Positions 32,756 through 42,335 are shown, counted from the first letter of the stretch. The stretch is DNA of 64,000 nucleotides from Cordylochernes scorpioides (GCA_030710605.1 CP092879.1:42906344-42970343); one strand, 5' to 3'. Notes: generated from the sequence alone by a model not told the origin. Numbers and translations: made by a program.

Positions 32756-32889
32756 CTAATGTATCATAATATATGTAGCTATGGAATATATTTAATTTAA
32801 ATTATTTTAATTTGTTTAATCATTTGATCTATATAATATAGTATTGGTAATCATACCAAGTTTAAGGATATTTCAGTAGTTTAGTTTTA

Positions 32890-32945
32890 CAACAACAAAA
32901 AAGCATTTATTAGAGCCAACGCCCCATATTGGATACTCCTGATTG
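32890..32945 (-). repeat. LINE-A 3' UTR end
   Basis: Minus strand ends in a (GTT)n-like tail after CTAATAAATGC; GGGGCGTTGG-type tract shared with the 47657 copy. No coding part remains. Confidence 0.5.
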
Positions 32946-32949
32946 AATA

Positions 32950-33170
32950 TACATATTGACACGTGGAAAATTAGGAAAGACAAACTTCAGGATGACAAAG
33001 CAATTTATTTAAGGCAAGAACAAACAATGAATGATGAAAAAGGCATCTCCTTATTGTGCAACTGAAAGTTGCTGATGGCTTGCGCCATCTATCGGAATAA
33101 ATACCAACTATTCTCGTTGATTTTTAATCCTTTCTGCTATTTGGTGATCTGATTTAAATCCTTGCAACAG
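32950..33170 (-). repeat. PLE-type end fragment plus shared 70-bp tract
   Basis: GTGCAACTGAAAGTTGCTGA and GCGCCATCTATCGG match the outer arm of the hammerhead palindrome at 41685-42335. The preceding minus-strand tract at 32955-33035 (CATCCTGAAGTTTGTCTTTC) is shared with 41275-41345 and 30255-30305. Confidence 0.55.
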
Positions 33171-33429
33171 CCAACAAAAGAATTATCACGGCGAATTCTT
33201 CTACCGAATTTCGCATCAGTGTTTTGTGAAACGATTACCAGATATTTTCTCCACATATAGTGTTCATTCGTGATCTTCACTTTACACAGACCACACGCCG
33301 AGTCGTCTTTTCCTCAACTTTTGACATATTTTACTAGTGTTCCTTCTGAGTATAACACTTTCTTTTTCCGCTAGTTTTCATAAATATGAACTATTTAAAA
33401 CATGAGAAAATAACCCACCATTTATATAT

Positions 33430-33700
33430 GAGAAATAAAATCATAAAGGACGAATTTTTATTTAAAAAAAAAAAACAAATATTACAAACTTTCTACTGTC
33501 TTTACTGCGATAAAAAAAAATATTGAGAGGGCTTGGTTCATCAGTAGGAATCCTCCCAGCGGTTTCATCAATTTAATTCGCCATACCGCTTTTGAGCTCT
33601 AATACTGTATTGGACGATTCTGTGTATAAATGCAATGCTGAAGGGTGAAATCTTGGTTATTATATTTAAGCAAACTATGGACATAAGCCTTAGGATTGTA
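33430..33700 (-). repeat. family F repeat copy
   Basis: Contains the ACTTTCTACTGTCTTTACTGC landmark region, the 39-nt permuted motif (33533-33571, minus) and AAACTATGGACATAAGC at the end. Same order as 38570-38830 and 57407-57705. Confidence 0.65.
33533..33571 (-). ncRNA. permuted hammerhead-like motif
   Basis: Closing helix TTGAT/ACCAA (four of five pairs), GAAACC, CTGATGA. See the finding on this family. Confidence 0.4.
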
Positions 33701-33710
33701 GAATTGATTA

Positions 33711-34015
33711 TGGGGGGTCAGTGGAAGGATGGTCTAAACCGTTGGTTTTCGACCGCTACGACCCGGGTTCGATTCCCGCATTAGGCACTTTTTTCTAATT
33801 AAAAAAATGCTCCAATGGCCACCGATTCTTGCAGAAGTCCAACCCCACTAGCGAGTGCAAGTAACCAAACGGGGCTTTGACACATTTGTAAGTGCGAAGT
33901 CGAACTGCTTTTCACATATGTAGACATGTGGTGCACTTACAGCAAAAGCAGTCGCCTACTTCTACCCACCATGATTATCATGGCCTGTACCACGTGTACT
34001 AGAGATAAGAATTGA
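33711..34015 (+). repeat. tRNA-derived SINE
   Basis: Head resembles a tRNA: A-box-like GGTCTAAACCG and B-box GGGTTCGATTCCC (33770-33782), as in RNA polymerase III promoters. The body of about 230 bp includes GTGCAAGTAACCAAACGGGG, a hydrophilic-free AT spacer and the tail CATGATTATCATGGCCTGTA. A second full copy is at 46899-47205 and fragments at 54690-54830 and 56690-56900. Confidence 0.75.
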
Positions 34016-34159
34016 ATATAATAACAAAATCGCATGTCCATAGTTTGCTTCAAATACCATAACTAAGATTCCTCCTTCAATGTCACAAATATAAGCAGAA
34101 TGGTCCGAAATGATTCACCAAAAAAATGTGTTGAGGTTGAAGTGGAAGGTACGTATATA

Positions 34160-35475
34160 CTTAGTCTAGCCATAAATATTGTTACAAAACCAAATCAGTG
34201 ATAAAAATTTTAATTTGGCCGCGTGAAGTATTCAAATACAGTCGTTGTTATTTGAATATCTCGTGCACACGTGTTTAGAAAAAAATTCGCAATATATTTG
34301 TTTTTTGATAATGGAATGGGGTGTCAAAGAAAACCGTATAGCTGTAATAGCCTTACACAAGGTAGGCCAAAGTCCTTCATCCATTTTTAAACTTCTACAA
34401 AATTCGAATATTACGCGTTAATTTGTTTATCGAACCATTGAAAGGTTCAACAAGGTTGGAACTATTGATGACCTTGAAATATCCGGTCGACCGCGCGTGC
34501 AGCGAACGCAAGCAGCTATAAAAGCCATTCGCGAAAGAATTCGTCGAAATCCACGCCGCAAACAAAAGATCTTAGCGAAGCAGATGAATTTAGCTCCAAG
34601 AACCGTTTCCAGGATAATCAACGAAGACCTTGGACTGAGAGCTTTCAAACGACGCACAGGTCATTTGATAACCCCTGCTCTTAGAGATATTAGAAGGGTT
34701 AGATCAAAAATGTTGTTGGGGCGGCATGATGGTCGGTGGCATGAGAGAATCCTTTTCACAGACGAGAATTTTTCGCTGTCGAGGAAAGGATTAATCGTCA
34801 GAATTATAGGATATATGCTCGTAGCTCTCTAGAAGCTTCTTTGAAAGTCAGAAGACTTGAAAAAAGTCACCATCCTTCTTCTGTCATGGTTTGGTGGGGA
34901 GTTAGCTACCAAGGTGTAACAGATCTCCACTTCTGTGCCAAAGGGGTAAAAACTACAGCTAAAAACTACCAAGAATATATTTTGGAACAAATAGTAAAGC
35001 CTCTGAATACAAAAATGTTTAATGGAGAACATTGGATATTTCAACAAGATTCAGCTCCTGCTCACAAATCTAAGTCAACTCAACAATGGTTGGAGAGACG
35101 AATGTTCCGGAGTTCATAAAGACCAATGAATGGCCCTCTGGAAGCCCTGATTTAAACCCCCTTGATTACAGTTTGCGGGCATATTTAGAGGAGAAGGTGT
35201 GCTATAAAATATATCATAATTTCGATCAATTGAAATCAGCATTGGTGAGAGCAATGAAAGAAATACCCTTAGAAAAGGTGCGTGCCGCCATAGATCAGTG
35301 GCCCGAACGTTTGAGATCCTGTGTCAAAAATAAGGAAGGACATTTTGAATGATTGTATATATTTAAAATCTATGCCCCATTGTCTAATAAAATATGTATT
35401 TATATTTCATTAGGTTTTGTTCTTAATAATTTAATTTATAAAATTGTTTGTAACAGAATTTATGACTAGACTGTG
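34160..35475 (+). mobile_element. Tc1/mariner element, DD37D (maT-like), inactive
   Basis: Inverted ends of 29 bp (34160-34188 and 35447-35475) share AGTCTAG and TGTTACAAA, with TA duplications at 34158-34159 and 35476-35477. Length 1316 bp. The transposase inside is broken by one stop and two frameshifts. Confidence 0.85.
34311..35352 (+). pseudogene. mariner-type transposase, one stop and two frameshifts
   Basis: Starts at ATG 34311. An N-terminal helix-turn-helix (KVGQSPSSIFKLL ... SGRPR linker) is cut by TAA at 34419-34421; the frame then carries the second HTH (LAKQMNLAPRTVSRI) and the first catalytic region RILFTDE. A frameshift near 34765 and another near 35095 follow. Later parts include MVWWGVSY, the second Asp in QQDSAPAH and the third acid in GSPDLNPLDY. 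Spacing of 37 residues between the last two Asp (counted across the frameshift) gives a DD37D triad as in the maT group. It would have cut and pasted the element at TA sites. Confidence 0.85.
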
Positions 35476-35653
35476 TATATAGATAACTAATAGAAATTTT
35501 GAATCGTCTTTGTTATTTATGAACGGAAATTTCCTTTTATTTTTTTCTAATCAAATCTACAACCTACAGATTCACATACAACAGGAGAAATTTGATCCTA
35601 TATAAACCTACATATTAAAACCATTTATTTATAACTCTTCAACCTTATATTTC

Positions 35654-35659
<6 letters not shown>

Positions 35660-35738
<79 letters not shown>
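35660..35738. repeat. (TA)n microsatellite
   Basis: About 78 bp of uninterrupted TA repeats. Long TA tracts are the favoured landing sites of the LTR elements in this window, but none has inserted here. Confidence 0.95.
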
Positions 35739-35740
<2 letters not shown>

Positions 35741-35871
35741 AATGTAATATAAACTAGATGTCAATGAAATTGTTTCAATTGTCAAAAAAAGTCAATTCAA
35801 AAGAAGATATGGCATGGAAATCCAATCAGCGAGCGGATAAAACATAAAAACGGTTTTAAAAATAGTATATT

Positions 35872-36250
35872 ACAGTTGAACTTAGATAATTCGAAGCCCA
35901 AGGGACCAAAATTCGAATTATCCAAAAATTCGAATTAAAAACAGAAATTCTATTTATAGGAAATTTTATGGACTAAAATAAATATAGGAATTAAAGACGT
36001 TTTCGAATTAAAAAGGGAAAATATGTCCAGGGTAGCCTAGTGGACATGGCATCTGCCCGGTAAGCGGAACACTGTGGGTTCGATTCCCATCCTTGGACAT
36101 TTTATTTTCCGTTCATCATTACTCTTCATAATTCATCCTTTCATACTTCATCCCTAAGGTTAGAAATGGTCGTTATTTCTCCTTAAAATAAATTTCGATT
36201 TTTCGTTCAAAAGAAACATTTGCGGTATAATTGTCAAACTTCGTTCTACG
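35872..36250 (+). repeat. pogo-like MITE end joined to a tRNA-like SINE
   Basis: CAGTTGAACTTAGATAATTC at 35873 is a pogo-type end with internal inverted AATTCGAA tracts. It runs into a tRNA-like unit (36024-36099) and a tail (TTTTCCGTTCATCATTACTC ... TTTTTCGTTCAAAAGAAAC) that recurs as a palindrome at 59278-59572. Confidence 0.5.
36024..36099 (+). pseudogene. tRNA-like sequence (Thr GGT by position), probably a SINE head
   Basis: Folds as a tRNA: acceptor TGTCCAG with CTTGGACA end, anticodon stem TCTGC/GCGGA around CCGGTAA, T-arm with GGTTCGATTCCC. The loop would place GGT as anticodon, but position 33 is C rather than the universal U and the repeat tail follows directly. More likely a tRNA-derived repeat than a working tRNA. 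Confidence 0.45.
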
Positions 36251-36364
36251 TTGTATATTAACCAATAAAGGTCTAAATTATAAACTTGAAAAGACACGAT
36301 CTTTAAATTAAGTAAAATTAATCATTCCTCCAGGGAAAAGTGTCTTTTCAAAACATTTTTATTG

Positions 36365-36404
36365 TTCTCTAGCTTTCGGGCATGGATGTCCTTCTATAGG
36401 AGAA
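36365..36404 (-). ncRNA. hammerhead-like motif, left arm
   Basis: Helix I TTCTC/GAGAA, core CTATAGA, helix II GGaCAT/ATGcCC, GAA, self-complementary AGCT, A. Same cleavage-site organisation as 8399-8435. Confidence 0.45.
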
Positions 36405-36428
36405 AAGCTGGTATTAGGTAACCAGGTT

Positions 36429-36467
36429 TTCTCCTGTAAAAGACATCCATGCCCGAAAGCTAGAGAA
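36429..36467 (+). ncRNA. hammerhead-like motif, right arm
   Basis: Helix I TTCTC (36429-36433) with GAGAA (36463-36467), core CTGTAAA, helix II CAT/ATG weakened, GAA, AGCT, A. Confidence 0.4.
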
Positions 36468-36530
36468 CAATAAAAATGTTTTGAAAAGACACTTTTCCCT
36501 GGAGGAATGATTAATTTTACCTAATTTTAC

Positions 36531-37435
36531 CTGCAAGAGATTATTTTATAGAATTGACAGTTCTTTAAAGCTAAATTTTCAATATCCTCATAAGTATATA
36601 TATATCTTTTATAATTATATACTTGATTCTTACATATGTGTGCACATTTTGAATTAAACTACAATATAACCCATCCGACTTCCTGACCCACCACCTTGAA
36701 GAAAGAATATGACATAATCAGACCTCCAAAGAAAAACCACCTCCAGGAAATACTTTCCGTATTTGTAGATAGTCTTTCGTAGGATTTACTTATGTAGTTT
36801 AGATAGGAAAAATATTTTTGTGAGATATCCACTAGAAAAAAAAAAAAGTCGCTTATTTTTTTAAAAAATCTACAGTCTTAAATTATTTTCGAATATTTCT
36901 ATACGATCTTTATGTTAAATACTTGTATGTTCATTAAAAAAAAAAACTTTTTAATAAAATGTAATTTAAATTTTATAAAATGTAAGGCAAAAAAATCCTC
37001 ACCTATATTTATTCAATTTCTAACCCCAGTAGAAAAAAAGTTTCTCGTCAGAATTTCAGAAACACTTAGTTTGGGGCAATTCAAATTTCAATCGAAGAAC
37101 TATTTCATCCATTCTGTGGAATCCTCCAAGCAGAAAACGACACGTGTCCCACATGTGTCAATTAGAGTGACGTCATTTCGAGAAGGGATTTCAATTTTTG
37201 ATGAGGATGTAAAAAATGCATGAGCAGTCTGCCGAGATTGGGGCCGTTAGCAAGATGTATGGCCCTAATGTCTGCCCGCCCGGGATTAGCTCCGATATTG
37301 GGGTCTATCTTGTTGGGGATTACCGGCACCCAGGAAATTATCCTCTTCCCGCCCCGCATTACCCACGGGGCAATCTCTTGACACTCTGACACTCTGGTAC
37401 TCTTATATTTGTTTTGTACACCTATCATCTCTTGT
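36531..37435. other. no gene recognised
   Basis: AT-rich left part. The right part (37200-37430) is GC-richer with a minus-strand frame of 88 codons (37162-37428) containing PWVMRGGKRIISWVPVIPNK; I recognise no domain and cannot call it a gene. Confidence 0.4.
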
Positions 37436-37437
37436 CT

Positions 37438-37935
37438 TATAGCTTCAGTAGAAACTCCCGTTAAAGACCGTTTTATATAACGTCAATACATTCTCTTGGA
37501 CACTATCACTCTTTTATTTAGTTTGCATCTTAGCATCTTTACACCCAAAATTGAGGACATTGAGACTGCTGTGGTAGAGATGCATGGAGATATCTGAGGC
37601 TCTTCATTGGACACGACAACAACAAACTAGCATCTCTAGCTTCAGTAGAACCTCCCGTGAAAAACCGCTTTATATAACGTCAATCTATTCTCTTGACACT
37701 CTTATATTTGGTTTGTACCTAGCAGCTCTAGTCTTATAGCGTCAGTAGAACCTCCCGTGAAAGACCGCCTTATACAACGTCCATATATTCTCTTACACAT
37801 TCTGGCACTCTTATTTGGTTTGTACCTAGCTTCAGTAGAACCTCCCGTGAAAGACCGCCTTATATAATGTCAATATATTCTCTTAGACACTCTGTCACTC
37901 TCATATTTGGTTCGTATCTAGAATCTCTAACTTTA
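37438..37935. repeat. tandem array derived from a MITE end
   Basis: Four units of about 90-200 bp each begin with CTTCAGTAGAACCTCCCGTG (or a close variant), which is the end of the pogo-type MITE at 23104, followed by ATATAACGTCAATATATTCTC. Confidence 0.65.
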
Positions 37936-37964
37936 TAGCTTCAGTGGTTTGTACAAAACATCTC

Positions 37965-38220
37965 TAGAAAAGCGTACACTCAAGGATACAACAACAAAAT
38001 GTAAATAAAAACTCACGATTTGTTCTATATATGGATTTATCTTTTATTGTAGCGTTGATAGGGAGCAGACCGGAGTTACACAGGTATGCGAGAAGACCCC
38101 CAAACACGGAAATAGAGAACGATGTCTCCACACAACTCACTCCTGGGAAAGAATCCTCTACATACCTATAGTCCCCCTTATATACAAACATGGCCACATT
38201 TGTCCAATTACGTGGGAGAT
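37965..38220 (-). repeat. LTR-like segment, minus strand
   Basis: Minus strand has GTATATAAGGGGGACTATAG (TATA-like, about 38185) and, about 130 bp on, CAATAAAAGATAAATCC (poly(A) signal, about 38050), the spacing of a promoter and R region in an LTR. No second copy found. Confidence 0.35.
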
Positions 38221-38569
38221 CAGTTCGCTAATTAAATATAAATAAACAACAAACATTCCACCTAACTGATGAGCTTAAACTGCTTTAGTTTTTTAATAAA
38301 TTTGAGACAATAATTTACCTTCCAATCGGAGTGAAAAAACATTGGTAACCATATGGGAGATTGAATAGACGGAATCTCTAACGGTTAACCATACTGAGAG
38401 GATCCAAGCCTTTCTAAATTCATCCTATAGGTTTAGATATTTTAAGAGAGATTAAAATATTTTGAGGTAATTGTATTCACCTCCGTTAGTGGTAGAACAT
38501 ACACACAAAGTTAAGTAATATGTATATTTAAGGAGGAAACAATAAACAAGACTATATAAGAAATGTAAG

Positions 38570-38830
38570 CATTAAAATACGAATGTTTCTTTTTAATATA
38601 AAACAAACTTCTACTCTCCTTACTGCGATGAAACAATATATGAGGAGGGCTTGGTTCATCAGTGGTGAACCCTCCCAGCGTTCTCACCAATTTTTAATCT
38701 ACCATAGCGCTTCTTTAGAGCTCTAATACTGTATTGGACGATTCTGCTTATATATTTTGTAATAAAGGGTGGAATCTTAGAAATGGTTTTCAAGAAAACT
38801 ATGGAAATAAGCTTTTAGGACATATAAATA
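38570..38830 (-). repeat. family F repeat copy
   Basis: Same landmarks as 33430-33700: ACTTCTACTCTCCTTACTGC, permuted motif at 38651-38690, AACTATGGAAATAAGCTT at the end. Confidence 0.65.
38651..38690 (-). ncRNA. permuted hammerhead-like motif
   Basis: Closing helix TTGGT/ACCAA, GAGA in place of GAAA, CTGATGA intact. The closing helix is a compensated variant of TTGGC/GCCAA. Confidence 0.4.
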
Positions 38831-38912
38831 TTTGTTTTGAAAATAGAGCAATCCATATTTAATTCATTAGATAATAAAAAGGCATATATTGGATTTAATA
38901 AAAGATATTTTT

Positions 38913-38955
38913 TGCCAATATTTCGGCTGGCTGAACGCCAAACTTTATCGAGGCA
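38913..38955 (-). ncRNA. hammerhead-like motif, left arm
   Basis: Helix I TGCC/GGCA, core TCGATAA, helix II TTGGC/GCCAG, GAA, ATAT, T. Confidence 0.45.
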
Positions 38956-39137
38956 TTACATCTTTGTATACACAAACTCAGCGCCACATAGTGTTACAAT
39001 ATCACAGTTGAAATCATTTAAAATTTTTGATTATTTTTTCATGCACGAAATTCCCCCACCTACTTTATATTTTAAATGATTTCAACTGTGATATTGTAAC
39101 ACTATGTGGCGCTGAGTTTGTGTATACAAAGATGTAA

Positions 39138-39180
39138 TGCCTCGATAAAGGTTGGCGTTCAGCCAGCCGAAATATTGGCA
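39138..39180 (+). ncRNA. hammerhead-like motif, right arm
   Basis: Helix I TGCC (39138-39141) with GGCA (39177-39180), core TCGATAA, helix II GGTTGGC/GCCAGCC, GAA, ATAT, T. Confidence 0.5.
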
Positions 39181-39562
39181 AAATAAATCTTTTATTAAAT
39201 CCAATATATGCCTTTTTATTATCTAATAAATATTTGTATCGAGCAATGCTCACTACTGATGAGCCAAGCTCTCCCAATATAGTATAATTTTGTTTTATAT
39301 TAAAAAAGAAACATTCGTGCTTTTATGCTTTCATTTCTTATATATAGATGGAAGGTTATTGCCTTGTGATTAAACAAGACTATGCACAGTGATGTACATT
39401 AATGAATGCTTCCATATTGCCGAAGAGTTTTCCTTCATATAATCAGGAGGCCTTCGTTAGCTCCCCCTTACCTCAAGGCTCAGAATAACTTGTAGATGGA
39501 CGCCTATATGATTATAAAGAAATAGCCCTGAATAATGTTACTTCCTCAGATATATAAATATA

Positions 39563-40195
39563 TGGTAATTTAAACCAACAACCCTATATTGTATAATACT
39601 TATAACAAGATTATAATGTTGTATATAGAAACACATCTATAAATAATTATACGCATGATTGACATTTGTCTTTGCATCACCATCTCTCCCCCTCCCTCCT
39701 CGGCGAAGGTATATAAAAACCTCGGTTTTAGTCGAACTCAGAGAGTCACTTCACCGTCGACGTGAGCCCTTGTTGGTTGCAGCCAGGTCCACCTCATCGA
39801 CAATGTAAAACAGTAAGAAACCTTCTTTCTCCATCTTGCTCTTAGCTCGACTTTTATCTGTTCATGGAACTTTCCTACTACAACTGTGTCTCTTCGTTTT
39901 TTGTGTGTGGACATTCCCAAGCTTTCCGCTCTGCCTCGACCACGACTGCCTGTACTCTGTGAGAACTGTTAAAGGTCCTCCAAGGTGCAGAGAGGTACTG
40001 GAAAACTCTCCACGCCCTGACTGTCCCTCTCGGTTACTACTGGTTTGACCCTCGGTTACTACAGTTATAGCGAGAGTCGACAGGATACCTCATCACAGAC
40101 AAGTCGACAGGACCTCATCACAGAAGAGTCGACAGGATACCTCATCACAGATAAGTCGACAGGATTTTATTACAGAAGAGTCGACAAGACCTCAT

Positions 40196-40199
<4 letters not shown>
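39563..40199 (+). mobile_element. solo LTR
   Basis: Starts TGGTAATTTAAACC and ends CTCATCACA, 637 bp, TATA on both sides (39559-39562 and 40200-40203). TATA-box-like GGTATATAAAAACC at about 39709. The last 130 bp hold five copies of a 24-30-bp unit with AGTCGACAGGAT and CTCATCACA. A relative of 757 bp is at 50208-50964. Confidence 0.75.
40070..40199 (+). repeat. array of primer-site-like units at the LTR end
   Basis: AGTCGACAGGAT (or AGTCGACAAGAC) occurs five times, each followed by a copy of the LTR terminus such as ACCTCATCACA. The unit equals LTR end plus primer site as seen at the inner boundaries of the elements at 2244 and 14347. Confidence 0.7.
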
Positions 40200-40230
<31 letters not shown>

Positions 40231-40439
40231 AATTTTGCTTTTTGAATTAAGGTAGAAAGAATATTGTATATATATTTTTGGGAAGTAATTATTTATGAAT
40301 ATTTCTTTCTGATCACATAGGCGTCCTTTTACAAGTTCTTCAGAGCCTTTAGATAAGGGGGGTGATAACGAAGACCTCCTGAGTATCTGAAAGAAAACTC
40401 TTCGGCATTATGGAAGCATTCATTACTGCATTATTCGAA

Positions 40440-41015
40440 TAGCATCTGAACAAAGCATTCAGAATGACAAAGCTCAATTCTTAAATCGATCAAAGAGCTG
40501 GAAAAATGACTGTCCTTTAACTTGTGTTCTATTTAAAAGCAGAATACAAGATGAAATCATGCATACAATATTTGGCTGCTTTTGCTTGGAAAAACAAAGA
40601 GAGGGAACTCTTGGGTGATTTATCCTTGTCTCAATCCGATAGTCAACAGATATATATCTGGATGAATGCAATGATGTTTGATCAGGGTCTTCTCTTTGGT
40701 TTATATAAATTCTACAAAGCCGCGGTCACCGTTCGGAGGAGATTAATAGAATCGCCGAATGTCGTGGTCCATTTGGATGAGGAAAACGAAGACTAAAAAA
40801 GGCAGTTGATCCAAAAATAGCTTTTTCAGAGATACGCTAACCTTGACGTATGCACGAAGGAATGTGTGGCCATTGGACATACGTCGGACCTGTAGGCTGT
40901 TGTTGGGTACTGTTCTGCCTGAAGTATAGGAGCTCCATCTATGCTTCCTTTCTTCTTATGGTGTGTCTGTATAAGACCGGTTGTCTTAATAAAGCTGTGT
41001 GTTATTAACGGTGTA
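40440..41015 (+). pseudogene. unrecognised ORF with repeated 3' UTR (family R, longest copy)
   Basis: An ORF of 90 codons (40524-40796) ends HLDEENED and is followed by a 3' UTR-like tract with CTTAATAAAGCTGTG at about 40986. The UTR recurs at 7790-8012 and 45486-45605, and the acidic C-terminus recurs at 7790. The ORF has no recognised domain; it could be a terminal exon of a host gene or the 3' end of a retroelement ORF. Upstream start is uncertain. Confidence 0.4.
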
Positions 41016-41076
41016 TCATTTTTTATGTTTATATTTTGCTACTCTGTAAATTTCCCTCATTTACTTATCTTTTAAT

Positions 41077-41221
41077 AACGAGTTTACAAAGTGGGAAGAG
41101 GAGCTTCTTTTATTAGCATGCACACAAGCTTTCGGACATATCGTCCTTCATCTATGTCCGAAAGCTTGTGTGCATGCTAATAAAAGAAGCTCCTCTTCCC
41201 ACTTTGTAAACTCGTTATTAA
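41077..41221. repeat. perfect inverted repeat (fold-back)
   Basis: Arms of about 69 bp (41077-41145 and 41152-41221) are exact inverse copies by eye, ending in GGACATA/TATGTCC. Each arm has GAAAGCTTGTG, the 3' half of the AGCT-type hammerhead motif; the first half is lost at the centre. Confidence 0.8.
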
Positions 41222-41265
41222 CCTTCAGTGAAGAGCAGTTCTACTTACTTATCTTTTGTTTATCA

Positions 41266-41345
41266 TTCATAGTTTGTTCTTGCCTTGAATAAATTGCTGT
41301 GTCATCCTGAAGTTTGTCTTTCCTAATTTTCCACGTGGCATTTTG
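41266..41345 (+). repeat. shared 70-bp tract
   Basis: Sequence around TGTGTCATCCTGAAGTTTGT and CTTTCCTAATTTTCCACGTG recurs at 30255-30305 (plus) and 32955-33035 (minus). Nature unknown. Confidence 0.5.
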
Positions 41346-41406
41346 GTGGAGATTCTGGGTAAATTAGGGAAGACAAAGTGAAGACCGCCGAAAGGACCTA
41401 GAGGCC

Positions 41407-41665
41407 ATGAGTGCTGTGATCTACATTTTTAAGAGATTGACTCCAGGATTCCACCGCCGTGTCAAAGCCAAGACTTCCCTCCAAGATGTCGATGTTCCTA
41501 TATATAAACACCATTGGATAGTGGGTTACCTAGACCGAAGTCTGTACCCCTGGTTTATATATAAACATTATAGATGGAAATTTCGCCAGGAATAAATTGA
41601 TCTATAAATGCATAGGGCGCCTCTCCCGTCAAAATAAATGTCAAAACTAGATGTCATCTATGTAA
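41407..41665 (+). repeat. fragment related to the 56-bp satellite and to the 59.9-kb palindrome
   Basis: 41511-41550 matches the antisense of a satellite unit (GGATAGTGGGTTACCTAGAC, then CGAAGTCTGTAC), outside the array. 41600-41660 (GGCGCCTCTCCCGTCAAAAT) matches the arms at 59898-60122. The 62-codon ORF across it is probably not a gene. Confidence 0.55.
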
Positions 41666-41828
41666 CAGTATATATATATATATTAAGAAAAAGGCATCTC
41701 CTTATCGTGCAACTGAAAGTTGCTGATGGCTGGCGCCATCTGTCGGAATAAATATCAACTATTCTCGTTGATTTTTAATTATTCCAGAATTGGCCAAATA
41801 CCCATTCTTGATTAATCAAGAAAAGCTA

Positions 41829-41870
41829 ACCACGGACGCGTTTCGGGCTGTTGGCCCTCATCAGCGTGGT
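41829..41870 (-). ncRNA. hammerhead ribozyme (type I, minimal helix III)
   Basis: Exact inverse copy of 42100-42141: helix I ACCACG/CGTGGT, core CTGATGA, helix II GGGC/GCCC, GAA, ACGCGT, C. Confidence 0.8.
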
Positions 41871-42099
41871 GCAAGCTGTACCTCAACAACCAAAAAATTG
41901 GTCATTAAGGCATCCTGAAAAATCATGAAACGGGTAGTTAAGGCCAGAATTGCGTGAGGACGCTACACAATGTGAAAAAATAGTACAAATGTAACATTGT
42001 ACTGGGATAAGGTGCATAAATTCTGGCCTTAACTACCCGTTTCATGATTTTTCAGGATGCCTTAATGACCAATTTTTTGGTTGTTGAGGTACAGCTTGC

Positions 42100-42141
42100 A
42101 CCACGCTGATGAGGGCCAACAGCCCGAAACGCGTCCGTGGT
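42100..42141 (+). ncRNA. hammerhead ribozyme (type I, minimal helix III)
   Basis: Helix I ACCACG (42100-42105) pairs with CGTGGT (42136-42141). The core CTGATGA (42106-42112) and GAAA (42126-42129) are canonical. Helix II is GGGC/GCCC with loop CAACA. Helix III is AC/GT around GC, giving the cleavage triplet GTC at 42133-42135; ACGCGT is self-complementary, so two transcripts could form a six-pair helix III. Hammerheads of this kind are established in Penelope-like elements and retrozymes. No catalytic position is missing. Confidence 0.85.
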
Positions 42142-42335
42142 TAGCTTTTCTTGATTAATCAAGAATGGGTATTTGGCCAATTCTGGAATAATTAAAAATC
42201 AACGAGAATAGTTGATATTTATTCCGACAGATGGCGCCAGCCATCAGCAACTTTCAGTTGCACGATAAGGAGATGCCTTTTTCTTAATTTATGCACCTTA
42301 TCCCAGTACAATGTTACATTTGTACTATTTTTTCA

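Larger units (their letters stand above)
36296..36530. repeat. fold-back element with two hammerhead-like motifs
   Basis: Arms 36305-36404 and 36429-36528 are almost exact inverse copies (ATTGTTCTCTAGCTTTCGGG, TTTTCCCTGGAGGAATGATT). The motifs point outward, minus at 36365-36404 and plus at 36429-36467. Confidence 0.75.
38840..39240. repeat. fold-back element of PLE-type ends
   Basis: Arms of about 165 bp (38865-39029 and 39071-39232) are close inverse copies, with motifs pointing outward (minus 38913-38955, plus 39138-39180). The inner arms share CAGCGCCACATAGTGTTACA, also found at 46355. The loop is about 40 bp. Confidence 0.8.
39395..40440. repeat. inverted repeat interrupted by a solo LTR
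   Basis: The tract 39395-39520 recurs inverted and diverged at about 40312-40440 (AAAACTCTTCGGCATTATGG and its inverse). The solo LTR at 39563-40199 lies in the loop, so the LTR landed in a pre-existing fold-back element. Confidence 0.6.
41685..42335. repeat. large palindrome with two intact hammerhead ribozymes
   Basis: Arms of about 265 bp (41690-41955 and 42022-42285) are near-perfect inverse copies separated by about 65 bp; part of the spacer recurs inverted just outside the right arm (42288-42335). Each arm holds a hammerhead motif pointing outward and ends in AAGGCATCTCCTTATCGTGC. Fragments of the same unit are at 2025-2240, 32950-33170, 46600-46860 and 48770-48890. The near-identity of the arms implies a recent origin. 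Confidence 0.85.

Noticed and set aside
36024-36099. Functional tRNA-Thr
   Set aside because: Position 33 is C, the anticodon GGT is rare in eukaryotes, no T-run terminator follows, and the tail is repeated elsewhere.
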